Source: Flavobacterium sp. N2270 | GTDB lineage: Bacteria > Bacteroidota > Bacteroidia > Flavobacteriales > Flavobacteriaceae | Assembly: GCF_025947225.1 (NCBI RefSeq) | Contig: NZ_CP110005.1 | Location: forward strand, 1,798,001 to 1,862,000 | Length of the DNA stretch: 64,000 bases | Reading direction: 5' to 3' | Shown: positions 32,080 through 41,669 of the stretch, in pieces | Position numbering within the stretch: the stretch's first letter is position 1 | Layout of the letters: every line of letters starts with the position of its first letter | The notes under the pieces: model-generated | The model's database searches: none | Seen by the model: the letters and a program-made list of their open reading frames with translations, nothing else | What the model was told of the DNA's origin: nothing | Made by a program: the position numbers and the translations under genes

Positions 32080-32356
32080 ATCGCTTGGATATCTTATTGT
32101 TAGTAATTTGTCTTTGTAGTTTGCATTTAAATCGACCTTCTGTAAAACTTCGCAATTTTTCGTGCTTGGTTTTTCTATTGGTTACTCGTTTACGCCATAA
32201 TTCATAGCTTGAACGTTTTAATTTATTTCGCATTAATGCTTTTACGTCCATTTCTGATAAACCAAATTGAAATTCAATAGCTTCAAAAGTAGTTCTGTCT
32301 TCCCAAGCCATTTCAATTACTCTATCAATTTCTATATAGCTTAATTCTCTTTTCAT
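32078..32356 (-). CDS. TIGR03643 (DUF2805) family protein
   Basis: A 92-residue basic protein; residues 1-60 match the TIGR03643/DUF2805 pattern (IDRVIEMAWEDRTTFEAIEFQFGLSE, then LKRSSYELWRKRV). The helical layout with arginine-rich ends suggests nucleic-acid binding. It directly follows the ABC1-kinase gene and overlaps it by one base; this partnership is common in Bacteroidota. Biological role unknown. Confidence 0.8.
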   Translation of the reverse strand: MKRELSYIEIDRVIEMAWEDRTTFEAIEFQFGLSEMDVKALMRNKLKRSSYELWRKRVTNRKTKHEKLRSFTEGRFKCKLQRQITNNKISKR

Positions 32357-33666
32357 TAAAACTGCTTATAATTATTAATGATTACCTTATTAGCCTTTAT
32401 GTCGTGCATTAAATTGTATAAACCAAAGAAGGTTCTGTTAATGTAAATAAAGTGCTTAGAACCTCTATTTCCATTCATATTTCTAATCTCAGTACTTTTT
32501 GAATATTTTTCACCCAAGTCGGCAATTTTACCAAAAAAAACGTCATCAGAAAAATCAAACGAGTCTTCATGAAACGGTTGGGTAAATAAACTCAGCATTT
32601 CATGAAATAATTTAGAGAAAAATACTTTTTCTTCAGCAGTATCTTCAGGTTTTAAGATTTCTAATTCATACAGCTTTTCTTCAAAAATTGCTGGATTGTT
32701 GATGTTTTCTTTTTTAGCCAATTCAAAATAAGGAACATAAAAATCTTCTGGAACTTCTTTCATACAACCAAAATCGAGCACAATTAATTTTCCTTCTTCC
32801 GAAACTAAAAAGTTTCCTGGATGCGGATCGGCATGTACTTTTTTAATTACGTGCATTTGATACATGTAAAAATCCCAAAGGGCTTGACCAATTATATTTG
32901 AAGTTTCCTGACTTGTATTTACAGCAGTAAATTCTGAAAGGTGTTTACCTGTCATCCAATCCATTGTAATGATGCGGTCAGAAGACCATTGTTCATAATA
33001 TTCTGGAAACAATAAATTGGGCAAATGTTTACAAGCCAAAGCAACTTCTTTACTTTGTTTTACTTCATTGATATAATCGGTTTCTTCTACTAACTTATTT
33101 TCAACTTCCCGAAAATATTTGTCAGAATCTTTTCCTTTTATATTGAACATTTTAATAGCAATGGGTTTTACCAATGCTAAATCCGACGAAATGCTTTGTG
33201 CTACACCCGGATATTGAATTTTAACGGCTAATTTTTTACCTTCTAATTCCGCCTGATGTACTTGCCCAATACTTGCTGCGTTAATGGATTCTGGGTTAAA
33301 TGTATCAAAGATTTCATTTGGCGCTTTTCCAAAATAACTTTTAAATGTTTTGATAACCAAAGGAGCCGATAAAGGCGGAACAGAAAACTGAGAAAGAGAA
33401 AATTTCTCTACATAAGCACGAGGCAAAATACTTTTTTCCATACTCAGCATTTGCGCTACTTTTAAAGCACTTCCTTTCATTTGTTTCAAGCCATCGTAAA
33501 TATCTTCAGCATTAGATTGATTTAAGCTTTCTTTGGCTTCTTCTTCGGTTTTAACCAATTTATCACCATAATATTTTAAATAATTCACACCTACTTTTGC
33601 ACCTGTTTGAATCAGTTTAGAAGCACGTTGAATTTTGGACGTAGGAATACTGTCTAGTGTTTTCAT
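32356..33666 (-). CDS. ABC1/UbiB-type atypical kinase
   Basis: A 436-residue protein of the UbiB/AarF/ABC1 family. Family marks are LKGSALKVAQMLS-like KxGQ region near 44-56 (here KGSALKVAQML), VKIQYPGV with the ATP-binding lysine near 148, VHADPHPGNFLV near 278-289 and VLDFG near 297-301. ABC1 kinases support quinone or lipid-related metabolism; the substrate in this branch is unknown. Lies between a TetR-type regulator (two bases upstream) and the TIGR03643 gene. Confidence 0.85.
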   Translation of the reverse strand: MKTLDSIPTSKIQRASKLIQTGAKVGVNYLKYYGDKLVKTEEEAKESLNQSNAEDIYDGLKQMKGSALKVAQMLSMEKSILPRAYVEKFSLSQFSVPPLSAPLVIKTFKSYFGKAPNEIFDTFNPESINAASIGQVHQAELEGKKLAVKIQYPGVAQSISSDLALVKPIAIKMFNIKGKDSDKYFREVENKLVEETDYINEVKQSKEVALACKHLPNLLFPEYYEQWSSDRIITMDWMTGKHLSEFTAVNTSQETSNIIGQALWDFYMYQMHVIKKVHADPHPGNFLVSEEGKLIVLDFGCMKEVPEDFYVPYFELAKKENINNPAIFEEKLYELEILKPEDTAEEKVFFSKLFHEMLSLFTQPFHEDSFDFSDDVFFGKIADLGEKYSKSTEIRNMNGNRGSKHFIYINRTFFGLYNLMHDIKANKVIINNYKQF

Positions 33667-33668
33667 AA

Positions 33669-34322
33669 TTAGTTATTCATTTTCTCTTTCCAAAGAAATT
33701 TACCAAAATCAATGATGTTTTTAAAAGGCGTAACGTCTAACATGTCAAAGCTTGCATGAACTGATTTTTCAATAAAAATATCTGTTTTTTCAAATGAAGG
33801 CGATTTGTCTTCCATCCAAAACTTTAAAGTCATCATCATTTGAATCCATGCCATTTCAGAAATACTTTTGTGTTGGATTTTTTGTATCTTTTCTTGTGGT
33901 ATATTAATTGTTTCAATTCCTAAACCATCAATATAGCTCTTAAAGTGTTTTCTAAGACCTGTTAGTTTTTTAAGATTTTCAAGCTTATTTCTATCTTCGG
34001 TTAAAAGATGAAGTACTAAACTTCTGTTGGCAGTTAATTGCTCAAAAAAAGTAAAGTAAAAACTCAATACTTTTGTTTTAGCATCGTAACTGTTGTATTC
34101 ATCGCTTTTTGAAAGTAAATTTAAAGTACTTTCAAATAAATTTTCAAAAATACTTTCCTCAAGGTGTTCAAAACTAGAGAAGAATTGATAAAATTGAGGT
34201 TCTTCTATTTTTAATAACTGACAAAAATGGTAAATTGAATTTGGTTTTTTACCTTCTTCTACAATCATTTTAGTGTATGCACTTATGATTTTTTCTTTAC
34301 TTATTTTTATTTCTTTAGCCAT
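33669..34322 (-). CDS. TetR-family transcriptional regulator
   Basis: A 217-residue protein with an N-terminal helix-turn-helix region (KEKIISAYTKMIVEEGKKPNSIYHFCQLLKIEEPQFYQFF) of TetR type, and a helical ligand-binding domain behind it. First gene of a three-gene operon with the ABC1 kinase; probably controls it. The HTH is diverged from the TetR consensus. Confidence 0.75.
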   Translation of the reverse strand: MAKEIKISKEKIISAYTKMIVEEGKKPNSIYHFCQLLKIEEPQFYQFFSSFEHLEESIFENLFESTLNLLSKSDEYNSYDAKTKVLSFYFTFFEQLTANRSLVLHLLTEDRNKLENLKKLTGLRKHFKSYIDGLGIETINIPQEKIQKIQHKSISEMAWIQMMMTLKFWMEDKSPSFEKTDIFIEKSVHASFDMLDVTPFKNIIDFGKFLWKEKMNN

Positions 34323-34339
34323 AGCAATTTATTTTACTT

Positions 34340-34347
34340 CAAAGATA
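34340..34347 (-). promoter_or_regulatory. -7 box TATCTTTG of the TetR operon
   Basis: Fits TAnnTTTG on the minus strand, 18 bases before the ATG of the TetR gene. Confidence 0.5.
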
Positions 34348-34419
34348 AAGAATTATTTGTTTAAAAAATAGTATTAAAAGTTAAACAAAATATAAAATTG
34401 ACCAGAGAGTTATTGAAAA

Positions 34420-35538
34420 TTAGTGTTTATTATCTAAATCAATAGGAGGAATATCTATTATATGGCATTTTTTACAAAAATCGGGAGTTTCATTTTTGTG
34501 CCATTGTGTTCTAAAAGCTCGATATTCTGGAGTGTTTAAAGTTTTCATTAGTCCGTCTTTAAAAACATTTCCAAAGTTTAATATTTTAGGAAAGGGTTTT
34601 GCACAGCATGGCGACATCCATCCGTTCCAACTCACGTAAAAATGACTCCAAGGCAATGAACATTTTTGAAAGTTATTGGCAGTTTTAAAATCAAATGTAC
34701 TTAGTTCAACACCATTTTCTTGAGCCACTTTATAGGCTTCTTTAAGTGCTTCTTTAAATTGTGGAGTGTCGTACATTTTATAAATATCTGTACTTACTGC
34801 AGGTGTTGAGGTAACATTCATAGTTTGAAAATCTACATATTTTATACCTATTTCTCCAGCCACTTTTACAATCTCTGCCATTTGATGATAGTTTTCTTTA
34901 ATTACTACCATATTAAACATTAGTTCGGTATTGCCGTTTTGTTTTTTAGCAATTTTAGCAATTTCAGCAGTGTTTTTAATAAAAAAAGAATAATCACCTT
35001 CTAATCGTACATTTTCATATACATCTCTTAATCCGTCTATTGAAATTTGAATAGTGTCTATTTTTCCAATTATCTGTTCAGCAATTTCGATACTTTTAGG
35101 TAAATGAGCATTTATAGAAATTGAAATGATTATGCCTTTGTTTTTAGACTTAATATAATTTACCGCTTCAACAAGTGGTTTGTACAACATGGTTTCACCA
35201 AGTCCTGTAAGTCCTATCGAATCTACATAAGGATAAGCCTGATCAACAACTTTTTTTAATTCTTCAATAGGAATAAAGCCTTTGTCCATTTCATCGCCAA
35301 AAACATATTCTCTAGGACAAGTAATGCATTTTAAATTACAATGGTTAGTTACTTCTATCATAATACTTGATGGATGAGCAACCTTAGTACTTTTTATCAG
35401 TTTTAAATAATAAGTATATAATTTATTAAAAGAATACCTGAAAAAATCTAAACCTCTTGGTAAATGTTTGATTCTAAAAAATGCTTTTTCTAATTTTCTT
35501 TTTCTTCGTGAAGAAGTAGTATTTTTAAAATCACTCAT
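34420..35538 (-). CDS. Radical SAM protein with SPASM-like C-terminus
   Basis: A 372-residue protein with NHCNLKCITCPRE near residues 65-77, the CxxxCxxC cluster of radical SAM enzymes, and a C-terminal cysteine-rich part (CSLPW, SPCCAKPF, CKKCH) like a SPASM auxiliary cluster. Such proteins modify peptides, proteins or sugars. No precursor peptide is obvious next to it; it precedes an acyltransferase on the other side by about 80 bases. Substrate unknown. Confidence 0.8.
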   Translation of the reverse strand: MSDFKNTTSSRRKRKLEKAFFRIKHLPRGLDFFRYSFNKLYTYYLKLIKSTKVAHPSSIMIEVTNHCNLKCITCPREYVFGDEMDKGFIPIEELKKVVDQAYPYVDSIGLTGLGETMLYKPLVEAVNYIKSKNKGIIISISINAHLPKSIEIAEQIIGKIDTIQISIDGLRDVYENVRLEGDYSFFIKNTAEIAKIAKKQNGNTELMFNMVVIKENYHQMAEIVKVAGEIGIKYVDFQTMNVTSTPAVSTDIYKMYDTPQFKEALKEAYKVAQENGVELSTFDFKTANNFQKCSLPWSHFYVSWNGWMSPCCAKPFPKILNFGNVFKDGLMKTLNTPEYRAFRTQWHKNETPDFCKKCHIIDIPPIDLDNKH

Positions 35539-35619
35539 ATTTTAAGTAAAGATGTTTTTATAGAAATGTAAATTTATTATAAAAATAGGCAAGAACAAAG
35601 AAAGTAATTGGTTAAAAAA

Positions 35620-37383
35620 TTATTTAAATATTGTCCCTTCATTTATTTTTAATAATTCAACAAAATATAGTGCACCGTTTTTTGTAAAATGCTTGCAGTC
35701 ATGACTAATATATTTATGATTTGGAGTAAAAACAGGAACCGTTTTTTTGTTGTCAATTACTAATGCAATTAAATCAATATATCTTTCATTCCATTCTTTT
35801 TTTAAGGCTAAATGATCTTCAAAATAACTTTTTGCCATAATTGTTCTTTGTTTGTAATAAGCAGTATCTTTTTTGGCATTATAAAAGATTCCGTTTGTAA
35901 CCCCAAAGTTTTTAAGCCCTACATTCCATACCTTATTAGAGTCAATTGAAAGTTGTTTTCTCAGCAATTTATAATTTTGCATTTTAATTGCTGAGAAAAA
36001 GATATAATCAGCTGAGTCAAATTTAGATTGATGTTCAATTAAGTTATCAGAATTTTCAATATACGAAAGTTCTATTTTTGAAGCATAATTTGATTCTAAT
36101 AGTACATTAGCCCAATCTCTTGCAAAGCTATTTCCTATAACTAAAACCTTAATTTTTGTCTTAGATGTAAACTCTTTATCATAATCGTAAATCCGAGCAT
36201 TATAACTGATATGTGGATTTTTTTTGGTGTTGAATACATTATAATTAAGAGGTGTTTTATTTTTAGTAATATCTAATTCGGGAATATCTTTTATGATTCC
36301 AGAAGTTGCATAAAAATAAAACGAAGTTCCGGTTAAAAGTAAAAACGAAATTCCAGTAATGAGTAAAGTCTGGGTATTACTTACTTTTTCTTTATTTCTA
36401 AAAGGTTGTTCAATAAAGTTATAACTAAGAATTGATAAAACTACTGTAATTCCAAAGATAAAGAAGTAATCTATAGGTTTAAAATCATATTTAATGATGT
36501 ATCTAGTAAACGCCAAAACAATTTGATGCCACATATACAAGCTAAAACTTATTTTCCCTAAGCCAATCATTATTTTATTTTCTAAAACGCTATGTAGTAG
36601 TTTATTTTTTGCTTCAGATTCTAACAAAACAATCAATGTAGAACTAATTAAAACGAGTACAATTATATTTTTAGGGATTGAAATGTCAACGCACAAAAGA
36701 AAGATAATTAGTACCAAACAAATAGCTTTTAAATGACTGCTTACTTTTTTATTTAAACATACAATAGCACCAATTCCGCCAATTGAAAGTTCAAAGAATC
36801 GGTATGGCATTAAGTAAAATTGATAATATTCATTTTCAGTTAAAAGAAAACCAAAAGCAGAGAAAAACGTTAAAATAATTAGTATTGGTAAAATATTCTT
36901 TTTCTTAAGAAAGAGAAACAGGAATGGATATACAATATAAAACTGTTCTTCAATTCCTAGACTCCAAGTGTGCATTAGAGGCTTAAAGTCATTTACAGTA
37001 AACCAATAATTTCCGGTGGTAATTAATTGTAATATATTATTAGCAAAGAAATTTGTGGCAACGATTGATGCACCTAAGTTTTCTAAATCATCTGGTAACA
37101 TTGTAAAATAACCTATAACTAAGGCTGTTGCAGAGGTGAAAAATACTAAAGGAAATATTCTTCTAATTCGCTTTAAATAAAAGGTTTTTATAGAAAAATT
37201 ACGAACTAAAACACTTTTATAAATAATTGAAGTAATTAAAAAACCGCTTATTACAAAAAAGATATCAACACCTAAATAACCGTTTGTAAAATATCCAAAA
37301 TGAAAAAAAATAACAGCCAATACTGCAATTGCTCTTAAACCATCTATGTCTTTTCGGTACTTTAAGGAATGATGTTTGTTCAT
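35620..37383 (-). CDS. Acyltransferase 3 family protein with SGNH-like C-terminal domain
   Basis: A 587-residue membrane protein. The start YRKDIDGLRAIAVLAVIFFHFG is the acyltransferase-3 signature with the catalytic histidine, followed by about ten hydrophobic helices (to near 350). The last 200 residues form a soluble domain with VLVIGNSFARDWAN, an SGNH-type motif in which N-S replaces D-S. Such fusions (OafA/OatA group) O-acetylate cell-surface sugars. Likely acts on lipopolysaccharide or another glycan. Confidence 0.85.
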   Translation of the reverse strand: MNKHHSLKYRKDIDGLRAIAVLAVIFFHFGYFTNGYLGVDIFFVISGFLITSIIYKSVLVRNFSIKTFYLKRIRRIFPLVFFTSATALVIGYFTMLPDDLENLGASIVATNFFANNILQLITTGNYWFTVNDFKPLMHTWSLGIEEQFYIVYPFLFLFLKKKNILPILIILTFFSAFGFLLTENEYYQFYLMPYRFFELSIGGIGAIVCLNKKVSSHLKAICLVLIIFLLCVDISIPKNIIVLVLISSTLIVLLESEAKNKLLHSVLENKIMIGLGKISFSLYMWHQIVLAFTRYIIKYDFKPIDYFFIFGITVVLSILSYNFIEQPFRNKEKVSNTQTLLITGISFLLLTGTSFYFYATSGIIKDIPELDITKNKTPLNYNVFNTKKNPHISYNARIYDYDKEFTSKTKIKVLVIGNSFARDWANVLLESNYASKIELSYIENSDNLIEHQSKFDSADYIFFSAIKMQNYKLLRKQLSIDSNKVWNVGLKNFGVTNGIFYNAKKDTAYYKQRTIMAKSYFEDHLALKKEWNERYIDLIALVIDNKKTVPVFTPNHKYISHDCKHFTKNGALYFVELLKINEGTIFK

Positions 37384-37400
37384 TTATATAAGCTAAAAAA

Positions 37401-37408
37401 CAAATATA
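37401..37408 (-). promoter_or_regulatory. -7 box TATATTTG of the acyltransferase gene
   Basis: Fits TAnnTTTG on the minus strand, 18 bases before the ATG. Confidence 0.5.
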
Positions 37409-37456
37409 GTATTTCTCCACTGAAGTTGTTTTAAAATACTATTTTCTCTCGTTTAT

Positions 37457-38092
37457 TTAACGAACTCTTTCTTGCTTGTTTTGTTTAATAAAAAAAGTGG
37501 AATTAATTAAAGATAATGTTTCTATAGACTCTAATGAATCACTTCCATCATCGTTTTTTGAATCTTGGAAAGAGATGAAATGTGAACTTCCATCATTTGA
37601 TTTAACTTTATACATGTCATAAGTTAATTTTTGACCTAATAATTCAACGTTAATTCTTTTGCCTTCAAGGCTTGTATTGCCAATTTTAGAAGTTTTTTTG
37701 TTAACGGTGCAGTTCTTTTTACCAAATTTTATAACAATCTCTTTTATTAGCATGTCTAATTCAACTTCTGAACTTAATTTAAAATAGGAAACAACAAAAT
37801 TATTTCCGTCTAACGTCCAATTTTGATATCCAAAATCTGTTTCGCTTGAAAATGCAAAATGTTTAGGATAATCAAATTTTAAAATTCCATAATCAAACGT
37901 TACAGAATTAGAAATTCGAGCAATTATTTTATTGTTATTAACAGTTAAAGTATCACCATCATTTACATGATATTTTTCACCATTAATTTCAATATCAATT
38001 TTGAAAGCGGGAGAACTGGTTTCTTTTGAGTTTTGCCCATAAATGGAACATGAAATTAATGCAAAAGTGAATGTTATAATTGTTTTTATCAT
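37457..38092 (-). CDS. Secreted protein of unknown function
   Basis: A 211-residue protein with a signal peptide (TIITFTFALISCSIYGQ). The mature part is beta-rich (DTLTVNNNKIIARISNSVTF, FDYPKHFAFSSETDFGYQNW). No family recognised. It lies in a series of same-strand genes but with its own spacing. Confidence 0.65.
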   Translation of the reverse strand: MIKTIITFTFALISCSIYGQNSKETSSPAFKIDIEINGEKYHVNDGDTLTVNNNKIIARISNSVTFDYGILKFDYPKHFAFSSETDFGYQNWTLDGNNFVVSYFKLSSEVELDMLIKEIVIKFGKKNCTVNKKTSKIGNTSLEGKRINVELLGQKLTYDMYKVKSNDGSSHFISFQDSKNDDGSDSLESIETLSLINSTFFIKQNKQERVR

Positions 38093-38121
38093 GATATTTT
38101 AAATGTGTAAATTATTTTGTT

Positions 38122-38811
38122 TTAAGACAATAATTGCTCAAAAAAGCCTCCAATTTCTAGCTCTTTGTTTATAAAGTGAATTTCGTAAATCCAAAATCGT
38201 TCTTCTCCATTAATATCTTTTGCCGACATTAATACATCGTTATTGACATCGTTATTGGGATGAATATAATTGATTTCATCTTCGCCAAGAAGTTTTTCAT
38301 GCGGGAAATTACCCACTAAATGTCCGCAATGATGGTTTCCATATTCCCAACCATATTTTTTAGCCAATTCTTTAGTGTAATTAAAAAAATCAGCGCCAGT
38401 TAGCTTGTCTTTATTTAAATCGAAATACACTTTTCCTTCTTTCCAAGCAAGTTCTACATCTTGTTTTAACTTTAGTTTTGGCGCATTATTTCCAAGTACA
38501 TAAGTTTTACCAACATCTGCTTCCCAATCTTCAAATACAGGTCCGAAATCAAAAAATAGAATGTCATCTTCTTGAATAGCTAAGTTAGGCGGATTCTCTT
38601 TATAAGGCAATAAAGTATTCTTACCCGAACGAACAATGCGCTTGTGCCAAAACTTACGAATGCCAAACAATTCAAATGCCAATTCAAATACCTCATTATT
38701 CAATTCACGTTCCGTTTTTCCAGCAATTACCAGATTTCTATTTTCAATTTCTTGAAATAAGATTTCTGCTTTTTTCTCGGCTTCGATTAAGTGGGTAAGG
38801 GCTGGTTTCAT
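38122..38811 (-). CDS. M24 family metallopeptidase-like protein
   Basis: A 229-residue protein with the pita-bread fold of methionine aminopeptidase and prolidase relatives: ILFFDFGPVFEDWEADVGKTY near residues 84-104 holds the two aspartates of the metal site, GNHHCGHLVG near 157-166 the histidine and YEIHF near 209-213 the glutamate. It lacks the N-terminal domain of prolidases. Probably an Xaa-Pro-type dipeptidase or a derived hydrolase. Confidence 0.75.
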   Translation of the reverse strand: MKPALTHLIEAEKKAEILFQEIENRNLVIAGKTERELNNEVFELAFELFGIRKFWHKRIVRSGKNTLLPYKENPPNLAIQEDDILFFDFGPVFEDWEADVGKTYVLGNNAPKLKLKQDVELAWKEGKVYFDLNKDKLTGADFFNYTKELAKKYGWEYGNHHCGHLVGNFPHEKLLGEDEINYIHPNNDVNNDVLMSAKDINGEERFWIYEIHFINKELEIGGFFEQLLS

Positions 38812-38867
38812 ATTTTGGTTATATGGTTTTGATTATACGAATTAGCTACAAAACCAAAATAATTTAA

Positions 38868-41630
38868 TTAAAATTTAATTATTTTATCATCTATAATACT
38901 ATTATCGTAAAAGATAATTTTTATTAGATATGTTCCATTCTGTAGGTCAGAAATATCAATTTCATTTAAGTCTTTAAAGCTTTTAATTTTTTGACCGACC
39001 AAGTTAAATAATTCTACTTTTGAAATTTCTTTTTCAGTATTAATGTTAATAAAGTTTTTAGTAGGATTAGGATATATCCATACTTTTTTATTGTCAAAAG
39101 AATCATTACTGAGAAGCTGATGGACTGTAACTGGTAGTCGATGGTTACTTTCTATACCATTAATTGTTTGTGATGCATAATATGTAGTTCCGTCTACTAA
39201 TGGCGTATTATTTGGTAATAGGATATTTGTAGAATTGTTTGAAAGTGAATTTTTATACCAGTTATGTGTTATTTCTGAACAAATATTTTGATTGCTATAC
39301 CACTGGATATTTTGACCATAAACGATTAAATCATTCAATGTCTGTCCTAAAGAAAAAGATTGAATGGTATCTCCAGTTGGTGCTGGAGTTAGTGAAAGAT
39401 TTGGATTTTTAATTCTAGAAATAAATGACTTGTTTGAATTTAAAATATTTTCAAAATCTCCACTAACAATTATACTTTCGCAATTTTGTATAGCAAATGA
39501 ATTGTAAAAATTTAAAGTACTATTATCTGTTCCACTTTTAACAGGTATATCAATATTATACAAATAATTTCCATCATAATCATATACTTTTAGTATTTTG
39601 TTTAAATTATTAAGATTGTCATTATCTAATACAATAATGTGATTATTACTGCTAAAAAAATTGAAATATTTTGGATAATTAATTGAAATTTGATTAAAAC
39701 TATAATCAAATGTACCATCATTATTTAATCTAGATATAGAAGAGTTTAGTCCACCACCTTCATTGGAAAAATAAATTTTATCATTTAATTTTTTAGTTCT
39801 AATTTTTCCATTATTCCCATTTGTTGTTGTATAAAATTCATTTAAATTATTACCAGTATTAGAATCTACTGTAGTGATAATATCGTCATAACTTGAATTG
39901 TATGCTGTTAAAATAATATTTTCATTGTTTAAATATTCAATATGCTTGATTTGAATGAAACCTGGTTGGGTCATAAAGTTATTGTCAACTAATCCATTAG
40001 CATCAAATTTTTTTAAAATATTGTATCCATTATTTGTAAAAAAAGAATTTGAATTAGCACCTACTAAGATTAATTCATTATCGTTTGTCACTATCATTTG
40101 TAGAGGATGCTTATAAATACTGTTGAAAGTATTATCAATTGAACCATTATTATCTAGTTTAATGATATATGTTGAACCATAAGGATTTATTAATGATAAA
40201 TAAATGCTGCCATCATAATTGTAACGATTGAATTCTAAAGGATTTTCAGTGTTTGAAGAAAAAATTAAGTTTGTTAATGTACTATCAAGGTTAAAGGTAT
40301 TATCAATAGTTCCATTTTCATTTAATCTAAAAAGTTTTTTTACTGGTATATCATTATAAGTTGTAAATCCTCCATACATTAACAACTTATTATCTGGTAA
40401 TTTAAATATTTTAAGTTTATCATTATTCATCATATTTGGTCCAAAATGAGGATTAAAAGTTAAATCAATGCTACCATTCATATTTAATCTAAAAAAACCA
40501 TTTCTTGTAATACCATCAGAATTTATATAATTTCCGTTAACAATAATCTTATTATTTAATAATATAAAATAATATGTATTATTTGGACTTGTATTAAGGT
40601 CAATAAAGGACGAGGTGTATTGTGTAAATCCAATATTATTCGCTAATCTCAATCTATTACCGCTCTGATAATAAAACCAACCATAATTATCAATTATAAA
40701 TTTTTTCGAACCAGAAGCAGTTGAAGTAAAGCTCAGGTCGATTGAACCATTACTATTTAATCTAACTAAACCTTGACTGTAATTTGACCCATTTCTTCTT
40801 ATATTTACTCCAGAAGTAACAATTTTTCCATCATTCTGAATTTTAACATCATAGAACTGACCAGAGGAATGATTATACCCATTTTGAGTTCCACCAAAAG
40901 AACTAATTGAATAATAAACGCCAAAACTAGTATCTAAAGATCCATTATAATTTAATCGAGCTATTCCTCTAATAGAGTTATTATAATTATTACCATTATA
41001 TGTATCAAACTCACCTACTGCAATTATTTTATTGTCAGACTGTATATCAATTGCCCTAATAATATTATTAAAACCTGTTCCAATATTAAAATTTGTATCT
41101 ACTATTCCAAGATTAGATATTTTACAAATATTAGAATAGTTTAAAGAGTTTACGTTATTAAAATTACCGGCAACTATTAAATTACCATCATTCATTATTT
41201 TTAGTGCATAAACATCTTTTAAACCTGAACTTGAAGTTATTAAGCAAATATTAAAATTTGTATCAATGGTACCATCTGGATTGTAATGTTCTAAAATTGT
41301 ATTATTGAGATTTTTTCTAGCAATGTAAAAGTCTCCATCTATTTTATTTGTAAAAACATTAATTTCAATAGCTTCTGGATAATAAAATGAAGTTTGTGTA
41401 AATGAATTGTCAATACTTCCATTAGGATTTATTCGAACTATTTTTTTTTCATTATTGAAGGTTTTTTTTACAGAAATTATTTTTCCATCATTAAGAAAAT
41501 CACCTGTAAACCCAATGTTTTGAACAAATTCACCTGTGTCTGAAGGGTTAAAACTATTATCAACATCAAAAATTTGGGCATTAACTAAATAAAAGTTACT
41601 TAGAAATAATAAAAGTATTAATTTTTTCAT
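38868..41630 (-). CDS. Type IX secreted delta-60 repeat protein
   Basis: A 920-residue protein with a signal peptide (LILLLFLSNFYLVNAQ), many repeats of the NxNGSIDxSF type (delta-60 repeats forming beta-propeller-like blades) from about 40 to 720, and a C-terminal type IX sorting domain (KVWIYPNPTKNFININ, then LFNLVGQKI ... NGTYLIKI) at about 835-920. It is probably secreted through the type IX system and held at the cell surface. Cargo function unknown. Confidence 0.85.
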   Translation of the reverse strand: MKKLILLLFLSNFYLVNAQIFDVDNSFNPSDTGEFVQNIGFTGDFLNDGKIISVKKTFNNEKKIVRINPNGSIDNSFTQTSFYYPEAIEINVFTNKIDGDFYIARKNLNNTILEHYNPDGTIDTNFNICLITSSSGLKDVYALKIMNDGNLIVAGNFNNVNSLNYSNICKISNLGIVDTNFNIGTGFNNIIRAIDIQSDNKIIAVGEFDTYNGNNYNNSIRGIARLNYNGSLDTSFGVYYSISSFGGTQNGYNHSSGQFYDVKIQNDGKIVTSGVNIRRNGSNYSQGLVRLNSNGSIDLSFTSTASGSKKFIIDNYGWFYYQSGNRLRLANNIGFTQYTSSFIDLNTSPNNTYYFILLNNKIIVNGNYINSDGITRNGFFRLNMNGSIDLTFNPHFGPNMMNNDKLKIFKLPDNKLLMYGGFTTYNDIPVKKLFRLNENGTIDNTFNLDSTLTNLIFSSNTENPLEFNRYNYDGSIYLSLINPYGSTYIIKLDNNGSIDNTFNSIYKHPLQMIVTNDNELILVGANSNSFFTNNGYNILKKFDANGLVDNNFMTQPGFIQIKHIEYLNNENIILTAYNSSYDDIITTVDSNTGNNLNEFYTTTNGNNGKIRTKKLNDKIYFSNEGGGLNSSISRLNNDGTFDYSFNQISINYPKYFNFFSSNNHIIVLDNDNLNNLNKILKVYDYDGNYLYNIDIPVKSGTDNSTLNFYNSFAIQNCESIIVSGDFENILNSNKSFISRIKNPNLSLTPAPTGDTIQSFSLGQTLNDLIVYGQNIQWYSNQNICSEITHNWYKNSLSNNSTNILLPNNTPLVDGTTYYASQTINGIESNHRLPVTVHQLLSNDSFDNKKVWIYPNPTKNFININTEKEISKVELFNLVGQKIKSFKDLNEIDISDLQNGTYLIKIIFYDNSIIDDKIIKF

Positions 41631-41651
41631 ATAAAATTTTTAAAAACCTAT

Positions 41652-41659
41652 CAAATATA
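41652..41659 (-). promoter_or_regulatory. -7 box TATATTTG of the delta-60 protein gene
   Basis: Fits TAnnTTTG on the minus strand, 22 bases before the ATG. Confidence 0.45.
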
Positions 41660-41669
41660 ATATTTAAAC